Translations under genes and position numbers: made by a program | Notes under the pieces: model-generated | What the model was told of the DNA's origin: nothing | What the model saw: only the letters and a program-made list of their open reading frames with translations | The model's database searches: none | Assembly: GCA_040004225.1 (NCBI GenBank) | Contig: JBDUBI010000113.1 | Span: forward strand, 1 to 39,518 | Direction: 5' to 3' | DNA from: JALYUA01 sp040004225 | GTDB lineage: Bacteria > Acidobacteriota > Thermoanaerobaculia > UBA5066 > Gp7-AA6 | DNA: 39,518 bases | In this document: in pieces, positions 24,741 through 32,352 of the stretch | Numbering within the stretch: the first letter of the stretch is position 1 | How the letters are laid out: each line of letters begins with the position of its first letter

Positions 24741-25333
24741 GAGAGTTCTCCTGCCAGCCTGTCCTTCAATACGGCCCGGGCGCGAAAGAGTTTGTTTTTC
24801 ACCGTCCCGAGGGGCATCCCTTTCAACTCCGCTATCTCTTCATACGACAAACCCGTGAAATGCCGCAGTCCGATCAGCTCCCGGAACTCGTCCGGAAGGC
24901 TCTCGATCGCCCGGGCGATCGCGTCCCCCCGTTCGCTATTTCGCAGGATCGCGTAGGGGTCCGGTTCCGAGCTCTTGTACTCCGGAGAGGACAGCGACTG
25001 CCCGTCCGGATCCCGGACCTCCAGCGGGACCGTCCGGGGACGCCGTTTGCGCAGGTGATCGATGGCAGCGTTCCCCGCGATCCGGAAGAGCCAGGTGGAA
25101 AACTTGTACTCGGAGTTGTAACGGTCGAGAGCCTGGAAGACCTTGACGAAGATCTCCTGGGAGAGGTCGAGCGCGTCGTCCCTGTTTCCCACCATACGGG
25201 CCACGTGCGAAAGCACGCGCGCCTGATACCGCCGCACGAGCACCTCGAAAAGAGGCTCGTCTCCCGCCAGAATGCGCCGCACGATCTCGCCATCGGCGAT
25301 CAATCTCTCTTCTTCGGCGGATCTCGTGTTCAA
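24737..25333 (-). CDS. ECF-family RNA polymerase sigma factor
   Basis: About 198 aa. Region 2 is YQARVLSHVARMVGNRDDAL, then DLSQEIFVKVFQAL and FSTWLFRIAGNAAIDHLRKR (promoter -10 recognition). Region 4 is AIESLPDEFRELIGLRHF, then LSYEEIAELKGMPLGTVKNK, a helix-turn-helix for the -35 element. The start is uncertain: TTG at 25333 is used, but TTG at 25303, preceded by GAAGAGAGA, gives an equally good 188-aa protein. A longer frame reaching 25663 would run antisense through the glutamate dehydrogenase gene and is rejected. It heads an operon with its anti-sigma factor; self-regulation is usual for this family but no operator was identified. Confidence 0.92.
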   Translation of the reverse strand: MNTRSAEEERLIADGEIVRRILAGDEPLFEVLVRRYQARVLSHVARMVGNRDDALDLSQEIFVKVFQALDRYNSEYKFSTWLFRIAGNAAIDHLRKRRPRTVPLEVRDPDGQSLSSPEYKSSEPDPYAILRNSERGDAIARAIESLPDEFRELIGLRHFTGLSYEEIAELKGMPLGTVKNKLFRARAVLKDRLAGELS

Positions 25334-25423
25334 GGAGTTTGGCGGGTCGGCTGGAATCGATGCGCTACAATTCCGCCCCCATTCTATTGAACGGGCAGGC
25401 CGCCCGGCGAGGAGTGATCCGCA

Positions 25424-26728
25424 GTGGACCCAGCGACGATCGAACCGAAGTTTCCAACCATCGGCTCGTCCCCCCAGGGCGTCGACTCCGCCAACCCCTT
25501 CGAAGAAATGATGTCCCGGTTCGACCTGGCCGCCCAGAAGCTCGGGCTCGACCCGGGTCTGTACAAGGTGCTCCGGGAGCCTGTCCGGGAGACCAAAGTG
25601 TCGATCCCCATTGCGATGGACGACGGCCGCATCGAGGTCTTCATCGGGTACCGGGTCCTCCACAACATCGCGAGGGGGCCGGGCAAGGGCGGGATCCGCT
25701 ACGACAAAAACGTGAATTTAGACGAGGTCCGGGCGCTCGCGGCCTGGATGACCTGGAAGTGCGCGGTGGTCAACATCCCCTTCGGCGGGGCCAAAGGGGG
25801 CGTGATCTGCGACCCGGGCAGCCTCTCCCGCGCCGAGCTCGAAAAGATCACGCGGCGCTACACGGCGGAGTTGATGGACCAGTTCGGGCCCGAGAAGGAC
25901 GTTCCCGCCCCGGACATGGGAACCAACCCGCAGATGATGGCCTGGATCATGGACACCTACTCCATGCACGCGCGCCACACCGTCACCTCGGTCGTCACGG
26001 GAAAACCGCTCTCCCTCGGGGGGTCCCGGGGGCGGGTCGAGGCCACCGGCCGCGGCCTGATGCTCATCTGCCGGGAGGCGGCTCCCCTGCGGGGCCTGAC
26101 GCTCGCGGGCAGCCGCATCGTCGTTCAGGGATTCGGCAACGTCGGGTCAATTGCCGCGCGCATGTGCCACGAGGCGGGCGCCCGGATCGTCGCCGTATCG
26201 GACATCTCGGGCGGGATCGTCAACGAAGCGGGGCTCGACATGCCCGCTCTCGTCGCGCACTACGAAAAGGCGCGCAGCTTCGACGGATTTCCGGGAACGA
26301 CGCCGATCTCCAATACGGATCTCCTGGAGCTCGACACGGACATTCTGATTCCCGCCGCGAACGAGAACCAGATCCGAGGCAAGAATGCGGTCAACATCAA
26401 GGCGAAAATCATCGTCGAGGGCGCCAACGGTCCCACCACCCAGAGAGCCGACGAGATCCTGAATCGCAACGGCATCCTCGTGGTCCCCGACATTCTCGCC
26501 AACGCGGGGGGCGTGACGGTGTCGTACTTCGAGTGGGTGCAGGACCGCGCCGGTTTTTTCTGGCGCGAAAGCGAAGTCAATGAGCGGCTCGAGGACATCA
26601 TGGTCCAGTCGTTCCGGGACGTCGCGTCGATGGCCGAGAAGTACAGCGTCAGCTTTCGGATCGCGGCCTACATGCTGGGGATCTCGCGCGTCGCGCACGA
26701 CACGATGGTGCGCGGCCTCTACGCCTAG
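25424..26728 (+). CDS. gdhA: Glutamate dehydrogenase (Glu/Leu/Phe/Val family)
   Basis: 434 aa from GTG at 25424, with AGGAG nine bases upstream. Reversible oxidative deamination of glutamate to 2-oxoglutarate. Visible signatures: GPGKGGIRYD (85-94), VNIPFGGAKGGV with catalytic Lys124, APDMGTNPQMMAWIMDTYS with the conserved aspartate, and the NAD(P)-binding region RIVVQGFGNVGSIAAR. NANGGVTVSYFEWVQ-like sequence near 360 also fits the family. Transcribed divergently from the sigma operon with 90 bp between starts; TACAAT at 25375-25380 is a possible -10 on this strand, without a convincing -35. Coenzyme preference cannot be read with confidence. Confidence 0.95.
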   Translation: MDPATIEPKFPTIGSSPQGVDSANPFEEMMSRFDLAAQKLGLDPGLYKVLREPVRETKVSIPIAMDDGRIEVFIGYRVLHNIARGPGKGGIRYDKNVNLDEVRALAAWMTWKCAVVNIPFGGAKGGVICDPGSLSRAELEKITRRYTAELMDQFGPEKDVPAPDMGTNPQMMAWIMDTYSMHARHTVTSVVTGKPLSLGGSRGRVEATGRGLMLICREAAPLRGLTLAGSRIVVQGFGNVGSIAARMCHEAGARIVAVSDISGGIVNEAGLDMPALVAHYEKARSFDGFPGTTPISNTDLLELDTDILIPAANENQIRGKNAVNIKAKIIVEGANGPTTQRADEILNRNGILVVPDILANAGGVTVSYFEWVQDRAGFFWRESEVNERLEDIMVQSFRDVASMAEKYSVSFRIAAYMLGISRVAHDTMVRGLYA

Positions 26729-26795
26729 CGCGGGCGAAGCGGGCGCAGCGAAATTCGGGGAGGCGGGGCAAATTTCCGCGTCCGAGCGGAACGGC

Positions 26796-27092
26796 CTACG
26801 GTTTCAGGATGATCTTCGGCTTCAGCTCCGGCATCTCTTCGGCCAGGCGCCGCTCGAGCTCCGGAAGGGTCGCCTCCACGGGCTTTTTCCAGGTCGGGTC
26901 GAGGAGGGAGATCGTCAGGCGGCGGCCGGAGAGCCCGGTCGGCTGAATCTTGCGCGCGAGCGGTTCCCCGACGATCCGCCCCCAGCGGGAGCGCAGCCAT
27001 AAGAGAGCCGTGTCGCCCTTGTTCATCCGGCGCAGCAATCCGTCGGCGAGGCTGTCGAGCCGGACGAAGGTCTCTATCGGAGTGGGCTTCAT
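26796..27092 (-). CDS. DciA-like / DUF721 protein
   Basis: 98 aa. Fits the DUF721 (DciA) domain: an N-terminal helix with DSLADGLLRRM, then LLWLRSRWGRIVGEPLARKI, where the W-x-x-I-V-G-x-x-L-A core is the family hallmark, then short strands (GRRLTISLLDPTW) and a C-terminal helix (ELERRLAEEMPEL). DciA proteins load or operate the DnaB replicative helicase in bacteria lacking DnaC; whether this short version does so is not shown. Its ATG overlaps the stop of the hydroxyacid dehydrogenase gene (27089-27092). It converges with the glutamate dehydrogenase gene over 67 bp containing no obvious terminator. Confidence 0.75.
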   Translation of the reverse strand: MKPTPIETFVRLDSLADGLLRRMNKGDTALLWLRSRWGRIVGEPLARKIQPTGLSGRRLTISLLDPTWKKPVEATLPELERRLAEEMPELKPKIILKP

Positions 27093-28075
27093 GACTCCTC
27101 CCGGATTCTTTCGCGCGCCGCGCCGGGTCCGCCCACGGGTCTCAACGGTTTCTCGCCGGAGAGCACTCGCCGGACATCCTCCACGACCATGCGGGCCATC
27201 TCCCGGCGCGTCTCGAGCGTCGCGCTGCCGGCGTGCGGCATGAGAACGACCCGGTCGTCGTCGACTAACGCGGGCGTGATTCCGGGCTCGTTCTCGTAGA
27301 CGTCGAGCCCCGCGCCGGCAATGCGGCCCTCGTCGAGCGCGCGGGTCAGTGCGGTCTCGTCCACCAGCGCCCCGCGCGCGGTGTTCAACAGAAAGGCGCC
27401 CGGCTTCATGCGGGCGAAGGTCTCCCGCGTGAACAGCCGACGCGTCTCGTCGGAGAGCGGCAGGTGCAGAGAAACGACGTCGGACCTCCGGAGCAGCTCG
27501 TCAAACGAGACCCGCGGAGGATCGTCGGGGTCCCCCTCGTCGCGGGGCGACCGCCCGAAAGCGATCACCGTCATTCCAAAGGCCTTCGCCCGGCGCGCCA
27601 CGGCGCGGCCGATGCGGCCCGGGCCGGCGATCCCGAGGACCTTGTTCTTCAAGTCGGTTCCGAGCAGCAGATCCGGTTTCCATCCGGAATACCCGCCGGC
27701 GCGCACGAGGCGGTCCCCCTCGAGCACACGGCGGGCGAGGGTCAGCAGGAGCGCCATCGTCAGGTCCGCGGTCGCGTCGGTCAGGACGTTCGGCGTGTTC
27801 GTGATCACGACCCCGCGGGACGCGGCCGCCGCCCGGTCGATGTTGTCGATCCCGACGGCATACTGCGCCACGATCTTCAGCTTCTTCGCGTTTTGAAACA
27901 CCGCCTCGGTCACGGGGTCGGAGACGATCGAGATCAGAGCGTCGGCATCCGCTGCTTCCGTCGCGAGCTCGAGCTCCGTGGGCGCGTAGCCCATGACCCG
28001 GACGTCGAAGTCCGGGGAGAGAGTCGAGAGCGACGGCTCCGGCAGCTCGCGCGTCGAAAGGACCACGGGCCTCAT
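27089..28075 (-). CDS. D-2-hydroxyacid dehydrogenase (glyoxylate/hydroxypyruvate reductase type)
   Basis: 328 aa. NAD(P)-dependent reduction of a 2-keto acid. Substrate-loop motif VGIDNIDRAAA near 75, dinucleotide-binding GIAGPGRIGRAVARRA near 150, catalytic arginine in LLNTARGALVDE, glutamate in DVYENEPGI and histidine in LMPHAGSATLETR, the full Arg-Glu-His set. The NTPNVLTDATADLTMALLL stretch is typical of glyoxylate reductases; 3-phosphoglycerate dehydrogenase is less likely because the ACT domain is absent. Overlaps neighbours by 4 bases at both ends (a 56-aa membrane protein upstream, DUF721 downstream). Confidence 0.93.
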   Translation of the reverse strand: MRPVVLSTRELPEPSLSTLSPDFDVRVMGYAPTELELATEAADADALISIVSDPVTEAVFQNAKKLKIVAQYAVGIDNIDRAAAASRGVVITNTPNVLTDATADLTMALLLTLARRVLEGDRLVRAGGYSGWKPDLLLGTDLKNKVLGIAGPGRIGRAVARRAKAFGMTVIAFGRSPRDEGDPDDPPRVSFDELLRRSDVVSLHLPLSDETRRLFTRETFARMKPGAFLLNTARGALVDETALTRALDEGRIAGAGLDVYENEPGITPALVDDDRVVLMPHAGSATLETRREMARMVVEDVRRVLSGEKPLRPVGGPGAARERIREES

Positions 28076-28242
28076 TTTCCGCTGCTCCGGACCTGCAGGA
28101 TTCGTCCGCCGAAGAAGATCCCGGCGCCCACTCCGAGCAGCGCAAGCTCACCGCGGACGTTCCCGCCGAGCACCCCCGTGAAAAAACCGAAGCCGGTCAC
28201 GAGAAGTCCCAGAAACTGAAGGGCGCGCGCGACGGAGTACAT
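28072..28242 (-). CDS. 56-aa two-helix membrane protein
   Basis: Reads from the ATG at 28242: MYSVARALQFLGLLVTGFGF, then a short loop with GGNVRGE, then a second helix (LALLGVGAGIFFGGRIL) and a basic tail (QVRSSGK). It fits between genes: 13 bp after the cyclophilin stop, and its TGA overlaps the ATG of the hydroxyacid dehydrogenase gene, so it is translationally coupled. No other frame explains this 180-bp stretch. It resembles small conserved membrane proteins I have seen in GC-rich environmental bacteria, without known function. Confidence 0.72.
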   Translation of the reverse strand: MYSVARALQFLGLLVTGFGFFTGVLGGNVRGELALLGVGAGIFFGGRILQVRSSGK

Positions 28243-28255
28243 GCAGACGGGCCCG

Positions 28256-30334
28256 TCACCGTGCCGCGCCGGAAAAGGACACGGAGACGCGGAGGATCCG
28301 CTCCCCCTGTCCGATTCTCTCGAGCGTCGACTGCCCCTCGACGATCTGGCCGAAAACCGTGTAGAGCCCGTTTAAGTGCGGCTGCGGCGAATGTGTCGCG
28401 AACCACTGGCTCCCCCCCGTGTCCGGCCCGGAGAGGGCCATGCCGACCGCGCCCCGTCCGTATTCGAGAGGGCTGATCTCGTCGCGGATTTCGTAGCCCG
28501 GGCCGCCATTGCCGGTTCCGGTCGGGTCGCCGTCCTGCAGCACGAAGTTCGGGACGACCCGATGAATGCGCACTCCGTCGAAGTACCGCTTCTCGGCGAG
28601 ACTCACGAAATTTACGACCGTCAGGGGCGCGGCGTCGCCGGCGAGCCGGATGGTGAAGGCGCCGGCGGCGGTCTCGACGCGAGCGTTCCACGACTGGCGG
28701 GCGCGCGCCGCCAGCGCCGCGTAGTCAGCGCGCGTCTTGCCGGTGACATATTCCGGCAAGGGCAGCTCCGCGGAAGGTCGATGAAAGGTCCGGACAAGAG
28801 TCCGCCGGGCGAGTCTGGCCGGCAGAGTCCTCCCCCGGCGGTAAATCGTATCGACCAGAGCCGCCGCACCCGCGTCCTTCGTCAACTTCTCGCAGGCGCC
28901 AATGACCGACACCGTCACGTCCGGCGAGGCGTCCGACGCCGATTTCTCGACGGCTTCCGTGAAGAGCGGGAGGAGTGCGGGGTCTTCCAGCAGACCGAGC
29001 GCATCGACCGCGGCCGATCGAACGCCGGGATCCGCATCCGTGAGCGCGGAATTGACGAGGCCGCGATACGCGCGAACTTCTTCCGCCGTTTTGAGCGAGC
29101 CGAGGTTCGCGAGCCGGACCGCGACCTCGCGGTCGGCGGCGAACCGCTCGCGCCACGGCCGGGCCTCGGCGGCCGGCAGCGAGGCCGCCGCCTCGGCCGC
29201 GGCCGCCCGGAGAGACGGATCTTCGGACGCCGCGGCGGCGTCGAGAGCCGTGGAGGCGCCGCCCTGCAGCGTCGCGGTCAATGAAAGCAGGGCGGCCTGC
29301 CGCCGGCGCCCCTCTCCGGAGAGCGCGACGGACCAGAGCCGGCGCGACGCCTCGCGGTCGCCGGCCGCGAAGTGGCGGAGGAGCGTCAAGGCAGGGACGG
29401 CCACGTTCGGGTTGGCATCCGCCGCCAGATCGAGCACGCGGGCCCGCCGGTCCGGGGAAAGGCCGGGCTGCTTCGCCTTTTCAAGGATCGTTCCCAGGGC
29501 GACCAGGGCGTTGATCACGACGGGAGTCCGCTTCTCGAGAGCGGCGCCGAGCGGTTCAACCGATTCCGCGAGGCCCAGAACGCCGAGCGCGCGTGCCGCT
29601 CCGGCGGCCGTGTCCGCGTCGTCGGCGAGAGCGGCCGTTAAAGTCCGGACGGAACCCGGCTGCGGCTTCCGCGAGAGGGCGTAAAGAGCCGCCGCCCGCA
29701 CCCGCGGATCGGAGTCGCCGGCGAACGGCAGGGCCGCCGCCTCGCTGGCGCCGTTGGCGTAGCGCCAGAGGGAGCGGAGCAGGGAGGCGCGAGGTTCGGG
29801 CGTCGCGGCCCCGGGAAGCGCCGCGATCAGCGCCTCCTCGCCGTCGGGACGGGCGGCAAAGCCGATGGCGCGGGCGGCCGCGGCGGCGACGCGGGCGTCG
29901 GAGTCGCCGAGGAGCGGGCGAAGGTCCGCGGCGGCCGTCTCGGGGAGATATCCGGATCCGAAGGCGGCGGCCGCGCGGACGTCGGGGTCCGGATCGGCCA
30001 GGAGGGTGCGAAGGATCGGCTCCGCGCGATCGTCGCCGATCCGGCCGAGCGCGATCGCCGTCCGCGCCCGCGTCGCACTTTCGCCGCTCCCGGATGCCGC
30101 GAGGAGAGTCCCCGCGTCGAACGCCCGGCGGTCCTCGAGCTCCAAAAGGGCCGCCTCCGCCTCGCGTCCGGAAAGGCTCGAGGCCGCGGATGCAGGAGGG
30201 CGCGCCGAGGAAGGCGGCTGCGGAAACGAAACGGGCGGCCCGGCCGGATGGCTTCCGCAGCCGGCGGCGAGCGCGAGGGCGGGAACAGACAGGAGAAGGC
30301 TCCACCGCCGCAGGGTCATCCGACTCCTCTTCAC
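28256..30334 (-). CDS. HEAT-repeat lipoprotein with C-terminal cyclophilin domain
   Basis: 692 aa. The N-terminus is a lipoprotein signal (basic MKRSRMTLRRW, hydrophobic run, lipobox LAAGC with Cys26). Residues about 50-520 are HEAT/PBS-lyase-type helical repeats with recurring D-x-x-V-R-A-A-A (DPDVRAAAAFGSGYL, DPRVRAAALYALS, DPGVRSAAVDALGLL). The last 150 residues are a cyclophilin-type peptidyl-prolyl isomerase: APLTVVNFVSLAEKRYFDGV, IHRVVPNFVLQDGD, GAVGMALSGPDTGGSQWF (catalytic-pocket residues) and LNGLYTVFGQIVEG. Expected to be a membrane-anchored periplasmic folding factor. A TATAAT at 30359-30364 may belong to its promoter. Start could also be Met6. Confidence 0.9.
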   Translation of the reverse strand: MKRSRMTLRRWSLLLSVPALALAAGCGSHPAGPPVSFPQPPSSARPPASAASSLSGREAEAALLELEDRRAFDAGTLLAASGSGESATRARTAIALGRIGDDRAEPILRTLLADPDPDVRAAAAFGSGYLPETAAADLRPLLGDSDARVAAAAARAIGFAARPDGEEALIAALPGAATPEPRASLLRSLWRYANGASEAAALPFAGDSDPRVRAAALYALSRKPQPGSVRTLTAALADDADTAAGAARALGVLGLAESVEPLGAALEKRTPVVINALVALGTILEKAKQPGLSPDRRARVLDLAADANPNVAVPALTLLRHFAAGDREASRRLWSVALSGEGRRRQAALLSLTATLQGGASTALDAAAASEDPSLRAAAAEAAASLPAAEARPWRERFAADREVAVRLANLGSLKTAEEVRAYRGLVNSALTDADPGVRSAAVDALGLLEDPALLPLFTEAVEKSASDASPDVTVSVIGACEKLTKDAGAAALVDTIYRRGRTLPARLARRTLVRTFHRPSAELPLPEYVTGKTRADYAALAARARQSWNARVETAAGAFTIRLAGDAAPLTVVNFVSLAEKRYFDGVRIHRVVPNFVLQDGDPTGTGNGGPGYEIRDEISPLEYGRGAVGMALSGPDTGGSQWFATHSPQPHLNGLYTVFGQIVEGQSTLERIGQGERILRVSVSFSGAAR

Positions 30335-30358
30335 GTCCGGGTTCTGGAAGGCCGCGAG

Positions 30359-30364
30359 ATTATA
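30359..30364 (-). promoter_or_regulatory. Possible -10 box before the HEAT-cyclophilin gene
   Basis: The minus strand reads TATAAT here, 24 bases before the ATG at 30334, in an 80-bp gap. No TTGACA-like -35 is seen at the right distance, so this is only a weak candidate, although a perfect TATAAT is rare in such GC-rich DNA. Confidence 0.3.
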
Positions 30365-30414
30365 CGAGAGGAGTCCGCGCCCCGGGCTTCGGCGCGCCTT
30401 CCGCCGTGAGAACC

Positions 30415-31158
30415 TCAGGCTCCGACGAGAAGCCGGTCGCCCAGCATCGCCGGGAGACCCGCCCGGTGGATCTTCTCCCGCGTCTTCTGGACGTCGTAGG
30501 GCACGCGGTCGAAATGGACCACTCTCTCGTCGGCGTCGTAGATCGCGTACGCGGCCGCGGGGTTGCGGTCGCGCGGCTGCCCGATCGACCCGGGATTGAT
30601 GAGATATCTGCGGTCCTTCTCGAGCTTCCAGCGGACGCGCTCCCCCCGGATGACATCGACCTGGATCCCGTGCGGCTCGAGGGTGAATATGGAAGGGATG
30701 TGGCTGTGCCCGAAAAAGCAGACTCCGTAGGCAAACTCGCGGAAGTTCATCCAGGCGTCACGGTCCGAGAAGATGTACGCATCCTCGTCCCGGGGTGAAC
30801 CGTGGCAGATGGCAAACGCCTCCTCGACTTCCAGGGGGCCGATCGGAAGGGATTCGAGGTACTTGAAGTTGCGAGGGGTCAGCTTCTCCGTGGTCCAGCG
30901 CGCGGCGGCGAGCGCGATGGGATTGAAAAGCTCCCCCGACTCGAGCCCACACACCACCTTGTCGTGATTCCCCCGGATGGCGAGTTTCTCCCGCCGGATC
31001 CGCCGGATCCGGTCGACGACGTGGTTCGGGTTGGCGCCATACCCGACAAAATCGCCCAGGATCACGACACGTTCGTAGCGCTTCCGCCTCACCCGCGCCA
31101 TCACGGCGGCCAGGGCTTCGTCGTTCGAGTGAATGTCGGACAGGATCAGGTATCGCAT
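30415..31158 (-). CDS. Calcineurin-like metallophosphoesterase
   Basis: 247 aa. Contains the complete two-metal set: D8-x-H10 (LILSDIHSN), GDFVGYGANP with D36, GNHD at 63-66, H119 in ICHGSP and the final GHSH (150-153). The GDxVGYGxxP motif places it in the diadenosine tetraphosphatase/YfcE-like subgroup of DNA/RNA/nucleotide phosphoesterases (MJ0936-like); the true substrate is unknown. No signal peptide, so cytosolic. It lies 17 bp after the thiE-aroK fusion on the same strand. Confidence 0.92.
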   Translation of the reverse strand: MRYLILSDIHSNDEALAAVMARVRRKRYERVVILGDFVGYGANPNHVVDRIRRIRREKLAIRGNHDKVVCGLESGELFNPIALAAARWTTEKLTPRNFKYLESLPIGPLEVEEAFAICHGSPRDEDAYIFSDRDAWMNFREFAYGVCFFGHSHIPSIFTLEPHGIQVDVIRGERVRWKLEKDRRYLINPGSIGQPRDRNPAAAYAIYDADERVVHFDRVPYDVQKTREKIHRAGLPAMLGDRLLVGA

Positions 31159-31175
31159 GGCCCTTTCGACTCAGA

Positions 31176-32315
31176 TCAAAACAGTGGCGACCGAAGCGCA
31201 TCGAGCGCCAGGAGGACACGGTCGGCGGCTTCTTCGATGGACTGGTCGCGCAGTGCGACGGGAACGCTCCCCATTCTATAGAAAGGCTCCCGGGCCGCCG
31301 CCAGAAGCGCCGCCTGCTCCGGCCCCGTGAAAAGCGGCCGATCTTTCTTCCCTTCGAGCCGGGAGAGCAAAACAGGTATCGGAACATCCAGGAAGACCGC
31401 CCGCCCGAGGGACGCAATCGCCCGGCGGTTCTGTTCCTGAACGTAGCAGCCGCCGCCCGTCGCCACGATGGCGTTTGAGAGGCTCCTGGTCGCCTCGAGA
31501 AAAACCGTTTCCCGTTCGCGAAACGCCGCCTCCCCGGCGCTCTCGAACACGGCGCGGACGGTCCGACCCGACGTCTTCTCGATCTCCTCGTCTAAATCCA
31601 CGAACGGAACGGCGAGCCGCTCCGCGACCCGGCGGCCGACCGAAGTCTTCCCGCTACCCATGAATCCCACGAGGTACACGCGCCCGGCAGGGGTGCGCTG
31701 GCGCGCGAGATCGAGCAGCCGTCGGGCATTCTCCTCGTAGAGCCCGCCCGCAGAAAATGCAGCCACCATCGCCGCGGAGTCCGCGCCCGCATCGAGGACG
31801 CTCCGGAGAGTTTCGTGACCGATGCCTCCGATGGCGACGAGCGGGCGGGTCTTCCAACGAGCGATCTGCGACAGGAGGTCGAGGCCGCGCGGCTCGCGGC
31901 TGCTCTTCGTGCCGCTCGCGAACACCGGACCAAAGGCGATGTAATCCGGCTCGGGAGACGAAAAAGCAGCCCTGGCCTCGTCCAGAGAATGCGTGCTCAC
32001 GCCAATCGGGGAGCCCGGGCCGAGGATCCTGCGAGCGTCCGCTGCGGGAAGATCCTCGGGGCCCAGATGGACCCCCACCCCTGCCATCCGGGCCAGGTCT
32101 GTGCGGTCATTGACGAAAACGAGCGCCCCATCCTCGCGTCCCAGCGACGCGCAGGCGTCGACTTCGGGCAGGAGCTCCGCGTCCGAAAGCAACTTTTCCC
32201 TCACCTGCACGCAGCGGACGCCGGCAGACAGGAGCCGTCGGACGATCGCGGCATGCCCGGGCCCGGACCGAGCGCGGCTCGTGATCGCATAGATCGCCGG
32301 GACGGCGAAGGGCAT
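31176..32315 (-). CDS. Thiamine-phosphate synthase / shikimate kinase fusion (ThiE-AroK)
   Basis: One uninterrupted 379-aa frame with two enzymes. Residues 1-about 205 match ThiE: QVREK (37-41), NDR (69-71), GVHLGPEDLP (81-90), STHS, YIAFGPVFASGTK (125-137) and AIGGI (161-165), i.e. the thiazole/pyrimidine binding residues. Residues about 211-379 match shikimate kinase: Walker A GFMGSGKT (217-224), FVDLDEEIE, FESAGEAAFRERE, VATGGG and the lid DRPLFT (325-330). It would catalyse both thiamine-phosphate formation and shikimate 3-phosphorylation in the cytosol. The junction RQRTPAGRVYLVGF has almost no linker. Neither half lacks a visible key motif. It sits 37 bp after accC. Confidence 0.9.
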   Translation of the reverse strand: MPFAVPAIYAITSRARSGPGHAAIVRRLLSAGVRCVQVREKLLSDAELLPEVDACASLGREDGALVFVNDRTDLARMAGVGVHLGPEDLPAADARRILGPGSPIGVSTHSLDEARAAFSSPEPDYIAFGPVFASGTKSSREPRGLDLLSQIARWKTRPLVAIGGIGHETLRSVLDAGADSAAMVAAFSAGGLYEENARRLLDLARQRTPAGRVYLVGFMGSGKTSVGRRVAERLAVPFVDLDEEIEKTSGRTVRAVFESAGEAAFRERETVFLEATRSLSNAIVATGGGCYVQEQNRRAIASLGRAVFLDVPIPVLLSRLEGKKDRPLFTGPEQAALLAAAREPFYRMGSVPVALRDQSIEEAADRVLLALDALRSPLF

Positions 32316-32352
32316 CCGGCATCCTCGCTTCAGCGGAGCGAGCGGTTCCGGC

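Noticed and set aside
25334..25663. Sigma factor starting far upstream, opposite glutamate dehydrogenase
   Set aside because: The added 110 codons are antisense to gdhA and lack sigma-factor features; short TTG starts near region 2 fit the family.
31176..32315. Two separate genes (thiE and aroK) joined by a frameshift artefact
   Set aside because: The frame is continuous, both domains are complete and no internal start with a ribosome-binding site is seen at the junction; a read-level check is still listed under findings.
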